This document shows, piece by piece, positions 46,476-56,619 of a DNA stretch of 64,000 nt (its first letter is position 1; each line of letters starts with the position of its first letter). Below the pieces are notes generated by a model that saw only the letters and a list, made by a program, of their open reading frames with translations, was not told the DNA's origin and did not search any database. This DNA is from Ramazzottius varieornatus. Taxonomy: Eukaryota > Tardigrada > Eutardigrada > Parachela > Ramazzottiidae. Location: positions 248,001 to 312,000 of the forward strand of contig BDGG01000013.1 in assembly GCA_001949185.1 (NCBI GenBank), written 5' to 3'. The translations under genes and the position numbers were made by a program.

Positions 46476-48431
46476 ATGCCAGGAGAAAGCCTATCGTCCA
46501 CGATTCATCCAGAAGGACAAGAACTTCCCTACACCGGACCGGAAGTTGCCATGTCGTCCCTGACAATGTCCACAGGACTTTCTACCTACTCTTGTGGCGC
46601 ATGCCGTGTTAAGTTCTCGGAACAAGCTCACTTCCAGGCTCACTTCAAGTCTGACTGGCATCGGTGAGGGAGCAATTTCTTTGGTTCATCCGAGTGAAGA
46701 GTTTTGTGTATGGTTATCGGTGAAATGTTTTAATTTCTTGCAGATATAATCTGAAGCGGAAAGTGGCCGAGTTACCCCCGATCAGCGTGGAAAGCTTCGG
46801 AGAAATTTTGAAGACGTATCAAGCCGAAGTAAGGCTTTTTTCGTGGATTTATTGTGGGATTGTGAGACCGAAAAATCGACGTGGGTTTTCAATTTTCATG
46901 TTCCCATTTTTCCTTGTAGGGCAACAAGGCCGGAGATGCCTCGGATTCAGCAGTCGATAAGCTGTACTGTAAAGTTTGCGCGAAGAGCTTCCTGAACGAA
47001 GGAAGTCACAACTCTCACCTGGAGTCGAAGAAGCATTTGGAACGGGCCAAGGTCTTTGTCGAAGGTGTCGTTGGCGATGGTGAAACGGAAGATACTGACA
47101 AGACACAGAAGGGTGCTCTTTCCATTTCCCCGTCAAAGGATGTCCTAATGGATGGTGCGGAAGCCTCCGCTTCCAACGAAGACGACTGGGAAGATGAGGG
47201 TAAACATCTTTCTCGAGACCGCAGTTCCGACACGGTCATTACTCCCGAATAGCGCACACTTTCAGCCAACAGCATCGAGGAAACTGCGCCGCTTGGCAAA
47301 ATAATTTGTCGAGTTTGTTTGCCGGGCTCCCGAAACCTGCTTTACTCTCAAACTTTTTCGTGATTTGCAGATTTTGAAGTTCCTCCTTATGACGTTACCC
47401 TGTGTCTTTTTTGCCCGAAGAAGAGTGCCAGTTTTGAAGACAGCCTAACCCACATGGTAGAGCACACGTTCTTCATTCCGGACTTTGAGTACTGCGCTGA
47501 TCCTTCCGGCCTCGTGAACTACCTTGGTAAGTGGAAAGTCCTTCATCAGTTTCGCTTTCAGAAACTGTACTTCGACTTTCTGGTGGTTATTTTCAGTAAT
47601 ATTTTGTGTCGTACAGGGCAAAAGATTACCGATGGTCACATGTGTCTGTACTGTAACCAGCAGTTCCAAGACACCACCGCGACCCACCGGCACATGGACT
47701 CCAAGGGACACCGAAAGATGAGGTACGAAGGGGATACTTTACTGGAGTATGAGGACTTCTACGACTTTTCCGCTGCTGACGAGGGCGAAGAGGGTAAAGA
47801 AGCCAAGGAAGACTTGGACGGAACTGGATACGAAATGACTCTACCTTCAGGTATACGATACCTAAAATGCTCTTGCTACTTCAGGTAGTACCAGCATACG
47901 TTAAGTTGCACAACCTCAGTGTGCGTCGGTATGCAGGTGTTTGAGAGAAAGGCTCGTCATGTACCTGCGTACGCTCGACCGTATGATCCGCACAGGAAAA
48001 AGTTGCAAGTAGATGAGCTTGTCGACTTTCGGCTTTCGTTGCACTTATTGTACTGTCTCTAACTTCCCTCCTCTGTCACAGGCGCTACGATTGGACATCG
48101 GGACTTGAATCGTTACTACAAGCAGAAGCTACGTCCCGTGAAAGACGTGGCGCTGGTCAGTCGCGTGTCTCGTCATTACAAGGCTCTGGGATGGAAGTCG
48201 GATGAGCGTAAGTACTGAATACTGGTGGTCCCCCTTTGGAAGCACTGTACGATTCTAAGGTTCACTTTTACTGACGTTTTCCTTGTGGTTGCAGAGGGAA
48301 TGGGATATGCTCGTGACATGTTGAACAAGCTGAACAAACTCAAGAAAGAACAGTTTAGTAAGAACCTACGCATCGGGATGCAGAATAACAAAATTAACAT
48401 GAAACATTACCGTCGTCAGTACGGCTTCTGA
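46476..48431 (+). CDS. ZNF622: Zinc finger protein 622 (Rei1-like 60S biogenesis factor)
   Basis: By family knowledge a cytoplasmic 60S ribosomal subunit maturation factor (yeast Rei1/Reh1 relative). Exons 46476-46663, 46744-46828, 46920-47199, 47371-47526, 47617-47850, 48082-48207, 48295-48431; 1206 nt, 401 residues. The fingers appear in the family order: CGACRVKFSEQAHFQAHFKS, then YCKVCAKSFLNEGSHNSHLE, CLFCPKKSASFEDSLTHM, CLYCNQQFQDTTATHRHM. Two start codons are possible: ATG 46476, used here, or ATG 46551 (MSSLTMSTGLSTYSC), which is nearer the conserved N-terminus. The C-terminus NLRIGMQNNKINMKHYRRQ matches the family. The intron 47200-47370 contains a palindromic repeat. Confidence 0.93.
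47228..47335. repeat. Palindromic CCAAGTGGCGCA-family repeat
   Basis: CCCGAATAGCGCACAC, TCAGCCAACAGCATCGAG, CTGCGCCGCTTGG, then GAGTTTGTTTGCCGGGCTCC, in ZNF622 intron 47200-47370. Confidence 0.75.
47925..48000. repeat. GTATGCAGGT-family inverted repeat
   Basis: GGTATGCAGGTGTTTGAGAG and CATGTACCTGCGTACG in ZNF622 intron 47851-48081. Confidence 0.6.
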
Positions 48432-48576
48432 GCTCTTTTTGAGGTTTTCCATGGATATTCAGAGGGTCAGAATTTTGGCCTGAAGAACTATGGTGTGAAG
48501 GGTTCTGACTTTACTTGGTTTTAGGGAGCGTTGTATTCTGTACTTGGATATTTCGAGGTGATGATGATTCCGGAAG

Positions 48577-49179
48577 TTAGATATTGGTCTTTGAGCCTTC
48601 AGTAACGCTGGCGATCGAGGGTACTTCGACGATAGTTTCAGGAATACCAAAGGCCGGTGGCGGTCGGTTTTCCGTTCTCTCCGCTCGCATCTGCTCGAGC
48701 TCCTTGGCCCTTTGCTCAGCTTCCGCTTTCTCTTTCGCGTCCGCCTGGGCTTTCTGGGCAGCGTCCCGTTTAGCTTGCTCCTTCGCGATCTTGTACTGAG
48801 CTTTTCTCTGTCTGTCTTCGACCATTTGCACTCTTTCCTCGAACTCGGCTCGCAACTGAGCTTTCTCTTCCTGAAGCCTCTTCTCGAGCTCGACATTCTT
48901 AGCACTCTGGGCTAACCATTGCCCTAGGTATTCGATCGGATCGTTCGGTCGAAGCAATAAAGTCTCGGCGATTCCTTGCACCAGGACATCCCCGACGTTC
49001 TCTCGCATCCATTGGAAATTCGGCAGATAATCTTCTGCTGGATTCTCAGCAGGGACTGTCTGCTTTTGACTTGCTGGCGTCCCCGGAGGCACTGACTGCC
49101 TTTGGCTTGCTGGAACAGCCAGAGGTACCGATTGTCTTTGAATGGTGAAATCTTCAAGTGGAGGTACGTTATCGGACAT
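48577..49179 (-). CDS. DPY30-motif coiled-coil protein (DYDC-like)
   Basis: Single exon, 200 residues, from ATG 49179 to the stop at 48577. The N-terminus has a Gln/Pro-rich repeat (SQRQSVPPGTPASQKQTVP). Residues about 65-95 form a Dpy-30 dimerisation motif: VGDVLVQGIAETLLLRPNDP then IEYLGQWL. Residues 95-175 are a long charged coiled coil (EKRLQEEKAQLRAEFEER). By family knowledge Dpy-30 motifs dock to RIIa-type AKAP partners, and such proteins serve axonemal radial spokes or histone methyltransferase complexes. Motif followed by coiled coil best fits DYDC1/2. It is convergent with ZNF622 (145 bp gap) and divergent from the TTF-type gene. Confidence 0.75.
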   Translation of the reverse strand: MSDNVPPLEDFTIQRQSVPLAVPASQRQSVPPGTPASQKQTVPAENPAEDYLPNFQWMRENVGDVLVQGIAETLLLRPNDPIEYLGQWLAQSAKNVELEKRLQEEKAQLRAEFEERVQMVEDRQRKAQYKIAKEQAKRDAAQKAQADAKEKAEAEQRAKELEQMRAERTENRPPPAFGIPETIVEVPSIASVTEGSKTNI

Positions 49180-49856
49180 GGTAAGAATACACCAGTTTGG
49201 CAGAGTTACAAGGAAGAGAACTGTTGCTGGGAAGAAGAGCCAGATAGGAAAACCACTGGGGAGACTGGCACAGCCTTGATGCGGGGGCGGTCGGAAGGGA
49301 AATTTTCGCCTTTCGCCTAGTCACAGCCCCGGACTCTAGGGTGCAAAATGAATTACATCACGTTAAATTTTCTGCCCTTTTTGCTTCTTCGTCTCCAAGA
49401 TCTATGCTTCATTTATCCAACTTCATCTGCGAGAAAATCATCGGAACACCAAAGAAAGCGAGTAAGTGAGCGGTCGACTTGACTGCTGCACGGCTGCCGA
49501 TGGATTAAGGCTGGACTGTGGTCCCAAGAAAGGCATCTTGTCCGAAAGTCAATGGGCAGATGTTCGGTCTGCGGTCTCGACCAGATGACCGTATCTTTTT
49601 GTCCAGCGTCCCACTGATCTGCGCGCTTTTCTTCCGAGCTTCCGAACAGTTTCCTCCTTCCTCTGAACTTCTGGACGGGAAGATTCTCTGGAGCAACCGA
49701 CCATAATACTGCACGATGGAAGTCTGATGCTTTACTTCCGTTGATTGGTCCCGTTCTGATTTTCAAAAGGCCGTGCCGTGGCTTGTGAGTGCAGGGCACG
49801 AACCTGCTCAGTCCAGCCTCTAATTTTCCTTGTGGTTTTGCAGGGACCTCGTCCAG
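49180..49856. promoter_or_regulatory. Divergent upstream region of the DPY30 and TTF-type genes
   Basis: About 680 bp between two head-to-head start codons. A clear splice acceptor (GGTTTTGCAG, 49834-49843) just before the plus-strand ATG shows that the downstream gene has a non-coding 5' exon within this region. No other site recognised. Confidence 0.5.
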
Positions 49857-51144
49857 ATGGAGAGCAGCCTGCAGCAGGAAGCCACCAGCGGCCCTCACAT
49901 GTACGAGTCTCTTCTGATGGAAGGCGAAGCAGACGGTGTCAGTGGCGATGTGTCGGAGCAGACCGAAACTACCGAAAGTATCGGCGAGGACCTGACGGAA
50001 ATGGAAACGGAGACGGGGCTCCAGCTGGCTGAGGACGCTGCCAGTCAGTCCCTCACTTCGCCACAAGCCACATCGTCCTTCACTGTTAACAGTTCACTGC
50101 CGCTGTCCACAGGACCCATCCGAGCGCGAGTCCACAAACGCACCTACATTCGCGTCATGAAAGAAGAAGCAACCGAAGAAGCCGTGGTCCAACCGGAAGG
50201 CGAGGACGAAGATGAAGTCGAGCTTCCGGATCCCGCTGACGCTGAAGCACGCGAAACAGCGCAGTTGGCAATTGGTAAACGAAGCAGCGGAGAACGACCC
50301 TTCCAGCTGCAATGGTTGTACCAGTTCAAATGGCTGCGTTACGATGAAGAGAACAACAGAATGTTTTGCGATTACTGTACGGAAGCCAAACGAAAAAACG
50401 CTTTTGGCAAGGAACGAGGTGAAAATCAACGTGCAGATCAAAGTCAGAGACCGTAACAAAAGCACATTCAGACACTCTAGACTATCCCAGCATGTAACCG
50501 CTTTTCCGAGCACCTCATACTGCACTACAACAGACGTCGGCGAACGACTTGAACAAAACCGTTGCCTGAAGTGGCGCACTTTTCCATTATTATTGGCCAA
50601 AGCTTGCGCCACTTGCAAAACGATCATGTTCAAGACCGTCAACTCTGAGTCATTTGCCGACGTCCTAAATGCTGAGGTCGTTCCGCACCCCACCTTGAAG
50701 GAATACGCAATCAGTTTCTTGTGCTTTCTAGGAACGAACAACTTTCGAAAGAGTAACTGCGAAGAACATCAACGAAGCCGAGAGCATCGTCTGGCTCAGG
50801 AGCAGCTGGCGACTCTCCGAAAGAGTCGACCGTCCAGTGCGTTGGACGACTCGGTCGAAGAGGTGGTCCGAGGGTACTACCAGCCACGAAACGTCCACAT
50901 TGCCTCCCAGAAAGGCAAAGCCATTGTCTCACCACAGAAAGCCGGCGGACAAGTAGCAGCTCCTGCAGAGAACATCAGCCAAGCGAACCTGGAGTTCCAC
51001 GCAAAGAAGGCCCACATGCTGCTGTCAGGCTTCATGTGCCAGAAAAACCTCCCGACCACCTTGGCCAAAGAACTGCTGGATATCATGCCTTTCATGTTTC
51101 CCGATTCGAAGATAGCTTCGGCTATTCCTAAGATGGAATTTTAA
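49857..51144 (+). CDS. TTF-type zinc-finger protein (C17orf113/ZMYM6-like)
   Basis: Two coding exons, 49857-50418 and 50732-51144; 975 nt, 324 residues. Start MESSLQQEATSG, after an acceptor at 49843 that points to a 5' UTR exon. The first 150 residues are acidic and disordered. Then a TTF-type zinc finger split by the intron: QLQWLYQFKWLRYDEENNRM, FCDYCTEAKRKN, then after the intron GTNNFRKSNCEEHQRSREH. This finger is found in hAT-derived domesticated proteins and several vertebrate ORFs. The C-terminal region is alanine- and lysine-rich helix, and no hAT dimerisation domain is present. Function unknown; DNA binding is likely by homology. The intron contains one copy of the palindromic repeat. 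Confidence 0.8.
50525..50655. repeat. Palindromic CCAAGTGGCGCA-family repeat, full length
   Basis: GTCGGCGAACGACTTGAAC, GAAGTGGCGCACTTTTCC, TTATTGGCCAAAGC, TTGCGCCACTTGC, then TGAGTCATTTGCCGAC, in intron 50419-50731. One of the best examples of the whole 125-bp symmetric unit. Confidence 0.85.
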
Positions 51145-51340
51145 ATTCTTAACTTGATAGCTTTCAGTTGTTTGATTTCAAAATGAAGTGGAGAAAAGGT
51201 TACCAAAGAATTTCACCAATCTTTCTCTGGTTTATTTCTGGAGCCAAAATTACTTTTCGTATCCATTTATGTTTCCTCAGCTTTCATATTTTTCATGTGA
51301 AGGTGATGTAGGTTCGGAAGTAGAAAATGATTTTTACTCT

Positions 51341-53569
51341 TCACACAATGACGACTTCTTTGACAACATCATACTGTAAAAAGCGTTCAAACTCAAACTT
51401 GGTCATGTCTATATCCACGTACTTCATTTCGTACAAAAGTTCACCCAGAGCATGGCCGACAGCCGGCGCATGCTGGATACCATATCCACTAAAACCACAA
51501 GCGAAGGAGATATTAAAATAATAAGGATGTGGGCCCACAATGCCCGTTTGGTCAAAATAGTTATAGTCGTAGAAGGTATGCCATGATCCCCTCAACTGCA
51601 ATTTAAGAAACACATGTCAGCAGTTATTTCCTTCGAAACTCAAAGGAAGCCGGAAGCGGGTTTCTTACCTTGAGTTTGCTGAAGACCGGAGCTCGATAGA
51701 CCAACTTCGGCCACAGGACGTTATTGAAGAACTCTTCGCCAGAGTTCGGATCATCCGGATCGGGTTCTTGCTGGTTGGAGCGAGGTGTGTAACTGCACAT
51801 GTACATCCCGTTGATGCCTTCTCTCCTTACGTACAACCCGTTGGGGTCGACGAGGATGGGAAAGGACAGCCTGGGACCTTCTGGGCAGTGAAACATATAA
51901 ATGTACCTTTTCCTGCAATACACCAATGGATTTCTTCAAACTGTGGTAATTGGAAGGTCGGCAAACAACGAGCACAATATCGTCATCCCAAGTGGCGCAC
52001 TCTACTATCCAATAACGATGAGTAAGTGTGCCACTTGGAACGCTCTCGTTCCTGCCGATTTTGTAATTAGGGCTACTTGACAAAGTGAAAACGAAACTGC
52101 GGGTTACCGTTTCTCGATGGGACACTGGATAACGCGTATACCAGGCTGAGGCTTTCCTATCCCGAGAAGCTCGCAGATTTGCGCTGCTTCGTGTCCAGCT
52201 GCAATCACAGCTTGCGAAAACTGTATTCTCTGTTCGCCGTGGTTGTGCGTCTTCACCTGTAACGTCAGAGCAGGATGACGATCCCATGCAACTAGCTCGT
52301 CTAAAGGGCAGAACCTACTTTGGCTCTGACCATTCGCTGGAATTTCTGCCCGCCCGCGCCGCTGATGTAGTGCTCAGGGAAGTCTCCCCACTGGTTATCG
52401 TTCTCGAAACCGATCACTTCGCCATCGACGTAGTGAATGCCCATTGACAGGTTCTTCTTTTTGAGAGCGTAAAGGAGCTTCCAGGTGTCGTACCAGCCTT
52501 CCTGTTCCAATCCGTAACTGGCCAGCGCGATGTCTTCCAGGTTCATCCAAGGGTAGCGAGCTGCTAGTCTTCCTGGCGTCATCAGCGCCACTTTAGCCCC
52601 ACACTCGATCTGCATTTCGTGGTTGATTTTCATCTGGGGAACATCGGCTTCGGTTCCCAAAAAGAGGAAGCCTTGTGGGTTGAACTTTACATCGTCGGGT
52701 TCGTCAGCTAAAAAAAACCCGGAAGTGTAAAGTTACTTTACAAAAGTACGTATGTGATGTAATCATTGTAATGAGCAATTTCACAGGAACCACTGCAAGT
52801 GGCCCATGACACCAAGAATCACCGCCGCCGTAAGCACCTTACTCGCGTTACTGTGACAGAGCGACTTTGACGTCATGCTGCTCCCCACCGATCTATTTTC
52901 CCCCAAACAGTAACTTCGTTGTTACGGCATCTTTTGTCAGTCGCTTTGGTTCTTACCATATACATTGAGCTTCTCCTTCATCGTCCTCAGGAACTCAGCT
53001 CCATAGAGCGCGGCTTTGACATTCTCCGGTTGAGAGAACTGTACTCTGATAGTGCCCATGGAGTTTGTGCTGGCTGCGTGCTGGTAGGTTGGGTCCTTCT
53101 CGACCACGACGATGTTCAACGCCTCCGGAATCTTCTCCTTCAAATAATACGCGACAACAGAGCCCATGATACCCCCTCCGATAATGAGAGTATCGCAGAA
53201 CTGAGGGAAGATGCGAGCTTCGCGCCAGCCAGGGCCAGGACTGCGGCCACGGATGGCATCCCATAATTCCCACCCTTGATGCTTCAGAACTTTGATCGCG
53301 CGCTTGGTGGGATCGGCGGTCAGTGGATCGTCTGGCACGTAGGTCGGGCGATAGATGGGTCCAAAATCGTCGAACTTGGGCGCTTTCTGCTTGGAGGATT
53401 CCTTGGCCAGTCGCTTGGCTTCGTCCATCTGTGCGCGAGCAGCATCCCGGCTAGCTCCTGTGTCATCCTTCTTTGAGTCGTCGGAGTACCACCGCTGGCA
53501 CCGACAAACAAGCCTCAGCCGTGGAGAGGTATTTTGGAAAGAAGGGAGAACGCAGAATGCTTTCTTCAT
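51341..53569 (-). CDS. FOXRED1: FAD-dependent oxidoreductase domain protein FOXRED1
   Basis: Mitochondrial flavoprotein needed, by family knowledge, for assembly of respiratory complex I. Exons 52957-53569, 52319-52707, 52108-52256, 51669-51912, 51341-51595; 1650 nt, 549 residues. ATG 53569 gives MKKAFCVLPSFQNTSPRLRL, an Arg-rich amphipathic start suited to mitochondrial import. The dinucleotide-binding motif TLIIGGGIMGSVVAYYLKE is followed by VVVEKDPTYQHAASTNS. The FAD-binding oxidoreductase C-terminus has GFSGYGIQHAPAVG. About 60 residues longer than the vertebrate protein, mostly in the N-terminal linker. An AATAAA on the minus strand lies about 110 bp past the stop. Divergent from NUDT2. 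Confidence 0.94.
51955..52065. repeat. Palindromic CCAAGTGGCGCA-family repeat
   Basis: TCCCAAGTGGCGCACTC, ATCCAATAACGATGAG, AAGTGTGCCACTTGG in FOXRED1 intron 51913-52107. Confidence 0.8.
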
Positions 53570-53920
53570 CTTTGTACCTGCAAAACACCTGCTCAAAAAG
53601 GGAAGAAAAGAAATCACTTAAACCAGGAAAAAGACAAGAACATTAAAAGTTTTGCTTCCGGTCTCTCAGACAATCAAAATCAAAAACGCAAATCAACTCG
53701 CTTAGCTGATGTACATACGGTATGTATCAAGACGTGAAATACTATGAGTCTATGACACACATGGCGATGGTTAACTAGTAAGTCATGTGACATGTCTTTT
53801 TTACCAATTTCTATTCCTAAGTCTGGATGTTTTAGCACTAGCAGTCTTCCAGAAAATTTCTTTCTTCTTCTCTTCGGCGCGGTAATTTTGGATTCTGTGT
53901 CTGACGATTCGAGTTGAGCG
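53570..53920. promoter_or_regulatory. Divergent promoter region FOXRED1/NUDT2
   Basis: Only 351 bp separate the two start codons, so both promoters overlap here. No TATA box or other site could be identified with confidence. Confidence 0.5.
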
Positions 53921-54436
53921 ATGCAGGCTGCGGGGATCATTGTGTACAAGGAGATCGAGCAGAAAGTGCTGATTCTGCTGCTACAGACCTCGTATGGCGA
54001 GCACCACTGGACGCCTCCAAAAGGTACGAGATCATTCCCAAAAATGATTTTGTCGCCAATTTTGCGTCATAACATGTCATATCAACAGGTGGTTTCAGGG
54101 TTCGTCGATGGAAACGAAGAACCGCTGACGGCAGCATACAGAGAAACCGAAGAAGAAGCCGGACTGAGGAGAAGTGATCTGGTGCTCCACGAGGACTTCA
54201 AGAAGACTTTGAATTATTTTGATCCGAGTAAACAAAAAAACAAGTGTGTGATCTACTGGCTCGCAAAAGTTGCCAGCAATGAAGTTACTGTGAAGCTCTC
54301 TTCCGAACATCGGGATTTTAAATGGCTAGAGCTACCCGAAGCGTGCGCGCTTGCTGGTCATTCCGACATGGCCGAATTATTTCAAAGTGCGGCTGACTTC
54401 CTCAAACGGAAGCACGAGAGCTTTCCAGCGAAGTGA
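53921..54436 (+). CDS. NUDT2: Bis(5'-nucleosyl)-tetraphosphatase (Nudix hydrolase 2)
   Basis: Hydrolyses diadenosine tetraphosphate asymmetrically to AMP and ATP. Two exons, 53921-54023 and 54099-54436; 441 nt, 146 residues, the normal size. Starts MQAAGIIVYKEIEQ. The segment HHWTPPKG leads into the Nudix box: the Gly of PPKG is split by the intron, then VDGNEEPLTAAYRETEEEAG carries the conserved RE..EE residues. CVIYWLAKV and HRDFKWLELPEACAL complete the fold as in NUDT2. Another acceptor 6 bp away would break the frame. A good AATAAA polyadenylation signal follows at 54565. Confidence 0.95.
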   Translation: MQAAGIIVYKEIEQKVLILLLQTSYGEHHWTPPKGTRSFPKMILSPILRHNMSYQQVVSGFVDGNEEPLTAAYRETEEEAGLRRSDLVLHEDFKKTLNYFDPSKQKNKCVIYWLAKVASNEVTVKLSSEHRDFKWLELPEACALAGHSDMAELFQSAADFLKRKHESFPAK

Positions 54437-54564
54437 AAGAAACGACAGAAGGAAACTTGCCTCCGTGGTTCGTTCTGAACGTAAGGTAAGACAGGCGGCT
54501 CTTGCGTTCAGGTCCAGCGGGACGAAGTAGCATCGGACGGCAGAACTGCTGGAAACCAAACCAC

Positions 54565-54570
54565 AATAAA
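54565..54570 (+). terminator. Polyadenylation signal of NUDT2
   Basis: AATAAA 129 bp downstream of the NUDT2 stop codon. Confidence 0.6.
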
Positions 54571-54918
54571 AATTGATATCAAAATTTGGCGAGCATTGGG
54601 GTGATTGTCTGAACTACTTCAGCCTGTTTATAGTTTCTGTACGAGGAGCGAGACCCAACTTTACCCTTTTGCCGTACTGGTGACAACTTTTTCCACTGTC
54701 GTTTTCTCACTAACGTTCCGCTACCAAGATCCCAAAATAATTCAAAAATACCTATGAACACTTCGCTATATTTCTACTCAGTCAAAAGTGGGAACAAGTA
54801 CAAAATCATGACGCGAGAAATTCCAGAGGGGAAGCCGTTCGGGAATTCTGTTCGATGTTAAGTTAGGGATTACGCTTTCTTCAGAGGGCGCAGCCGCGCG
54901 GCAAGCCTCGCTACAGTC

Positions 54919-55360
54919 AGAGATTAGAGGAGGTAGAGGAAACGCTGTATATACCGTAGAGGCGCAAAACATGGAAGCGGTAGAGGCACTTACAACTACT
55001 AACGAACATCCCCATTGGTCTGATATGCACAGAGGTCGCGCCGGATCAGAGTCGGTTGCATTTGGGTCACTGGACTGGTTCGATACTTACTCACGGTGGC
55101 AGCTCCGCAGTGAGCCGCCACCGTAAGTAATTGCCGGACCTACGCCACAAACGCAGGTGCTTCATGTACCTGCATACATAGTTAATGGGCAACGACTCGA
55201 TCTGTCAGCTAAGGCTAAACTGTCGGTTTGTCCAAACAGCTAAAAGACTTGCAAGGTCATCCATTTGACCTCGACCTTTGATGCTCGCTAGTCCGGCAAT
55301 GACTTTATCATTGGAAGACTGGCGTGACACACTTACGCGCCCTCTACCCCCTCTAGTCTC
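54919..55360. repeat. Inverted-repeat region
   Basis: AGATTAGAGGAGGTAGAGGA at 54921 pairs imperfectly with the complement of CTCTACCCCCTCTAGTCTCT at about 55340. A GTATGCAGGT-family repeat (GCAGGTGCTTCATGTACCTG) lies within at 55150-55180. Probably an old MITE. Confidence 0.45.
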
Positions 55361-55607
55361 TCTGCTACAGTCCAGGATCAGCTGATTCATTAAACCACAA
55401 GTAGAAAGCCTGCAGCTGCAACAAGATGTCTTTCTAACATTCGGCCTGATTTCTATTCGAAATCGAAACATTTACCCACTTTCGATCGAAAACGCATTGT
55501 TCACGCAGTATTCATGGGACTTATTCCTCTGGAAGGCTGTCCTCCTTCTTGATCTGTCAACTTCCGCTGGTGCTCGCCTGACATCTACGGTTTATCATCC
55601 AGAACGG

Positions 55608-55715
55608 CGATATATGAAATCTCATCCGGACGTGGAGCTTACTTTGGCTGTTGTTAACAATGGAATGTCCATCAGGATGGCGGCTGCGAAGTATGATATA
55701 CCTCACGAGACCCGG
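55608..55715 (+). pseudogene. psq-type helix-turn-helix fragment of a pogo-like transposase
   Basis: Reads MKSHPDVELTLAVVNNGMS then IRMAAAKYDIPHET, the N-terminal DNA-binding helices of pogo-class transposases. The frame is cut 15 bp later by a MITE at 55730. No DDE domain follows on the plus strand. Confidence 0.6.
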
Positions 55716-55729
55716 TGCACTATGACCCC

Positions 55730-56050
55730 CTGGGGGAGAATTTCGCCCTTCTAAGTGGGAAGATCGATTGAACTCGACGAGATCTATCGAACTGCATCAG
55801 CTGTTGTTGCAATGGGGACCTTCAGTCCAGGGCTAGTAAAGCGTAACAACAGAGCTGGAGCTCGCTTTGTTCTTACGCGTGCTAGGCCTGCGCGCACGCA
55901 ACCTGAACCCCCCAAACCACACTTAATTAACGTTGCGGTCACCAGCCTTTACCAGGGGATGTCACTGTTGCAAAAACGGCTGATGCAGTTCGATAGATCT
56001 CGTCGAGATCTATCGAATGGTCATATCAGGGGGGCGACATTCAACCCCAG
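55730..56050. mobile_element. MITE inserted after the psq fragment
   Basis: 321 bp. Ends CTGGGGGAGAATTTCGCCC and (reverse complement) CTGGGGTTGAATGTCGCCCC. Long subterminal arms share CGACGAGATCTATCGAACTG then CATCAGC at about 55776 and, inverted, at about 55983-56012. No coding capacity. Confidence 0.75.
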
Positions 56051-56124
56051 TTAGATTAGTACTATACTCGAGAGCCTGTGGAAACATCCAGAGAAGGTCG
56101 ATCGTCCCAACAACTATCAGGCCG

Positions 56125-56280
56125 TACAAGAACGTCTTCCAAGTGACGCACTTTTGCTGGTAATAACAATGTGAATGTGCGCACTGAGGAGAACAACCAA
56201 ACTCGGTAGATCTCTATTCTCCTGTGGCAGACGCTTCTAGCCAATAACATTGAAAATGGGTGTCAGTTCGGAAAACAATC
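56125..56280. repeat. Two palindromic CCAAGTGGCGCA-family repeats (intergenic)
   Basis: Copy 1: TTCCAAGTGACGCAC, GTAATAACAATGTGA, TGTGCGCACTGAG. Copy 2, more decayed: TGGCAGACGCTTCTAG, CCAATAACATTGAAA. Among the few copies outside genes. Confidence 0.65.
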
Positions 56281-56437
56281 AGTCGCAACATCGCATAACG
56301 CGACCAGTGGCGTCATATGTGACATAAAGTGAAAAAGAGGGGGTCCTTGCGATTGGCGCACGTTGGCTTCTGCCTCGATTTCCACGATAAATCATAACAG
56401 TTAAAACTTTAGCCACTCCTTCTCGGTGGCCCTATGG

Positions 56438-56558
56438 TAAGGTTGTGCATTTCAAATCCCACTCCTTTCCATATTCCGTTCCTTTCCAGGCATTCCTCTG
56501 CGTTCCAAGGGGTGAGGATTTGGAACGGTAGAATTCCTATTTTGGAAAACAGGCGAGG
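56438..56558. mobile_element. Fragment of the TAAGGTTGTAA hAT MITE family
   Basis: TAAGGTTGTGCATTTC at 56438, then CCATATTCCGTTCCTTTCC and TTCCAAGGGGTGAGG, matching the right half of the 24840-25351 element in reverse. The other end is missing. Confidence 0.6.
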
Positions 56559-56619
56559 AACTTCCGAATGAGCGTCTTGCCACTTCTCACTTGCCATCTT
56601 ACATTTGTGAAAACAGTTC

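Noticed and set aside
49413-50741. Two minus-strand frames of over 210 codons
   Set aside because: Antisense to the TTF-type gene, which has matching splice sites, a recognised zinc finger and correct phase.
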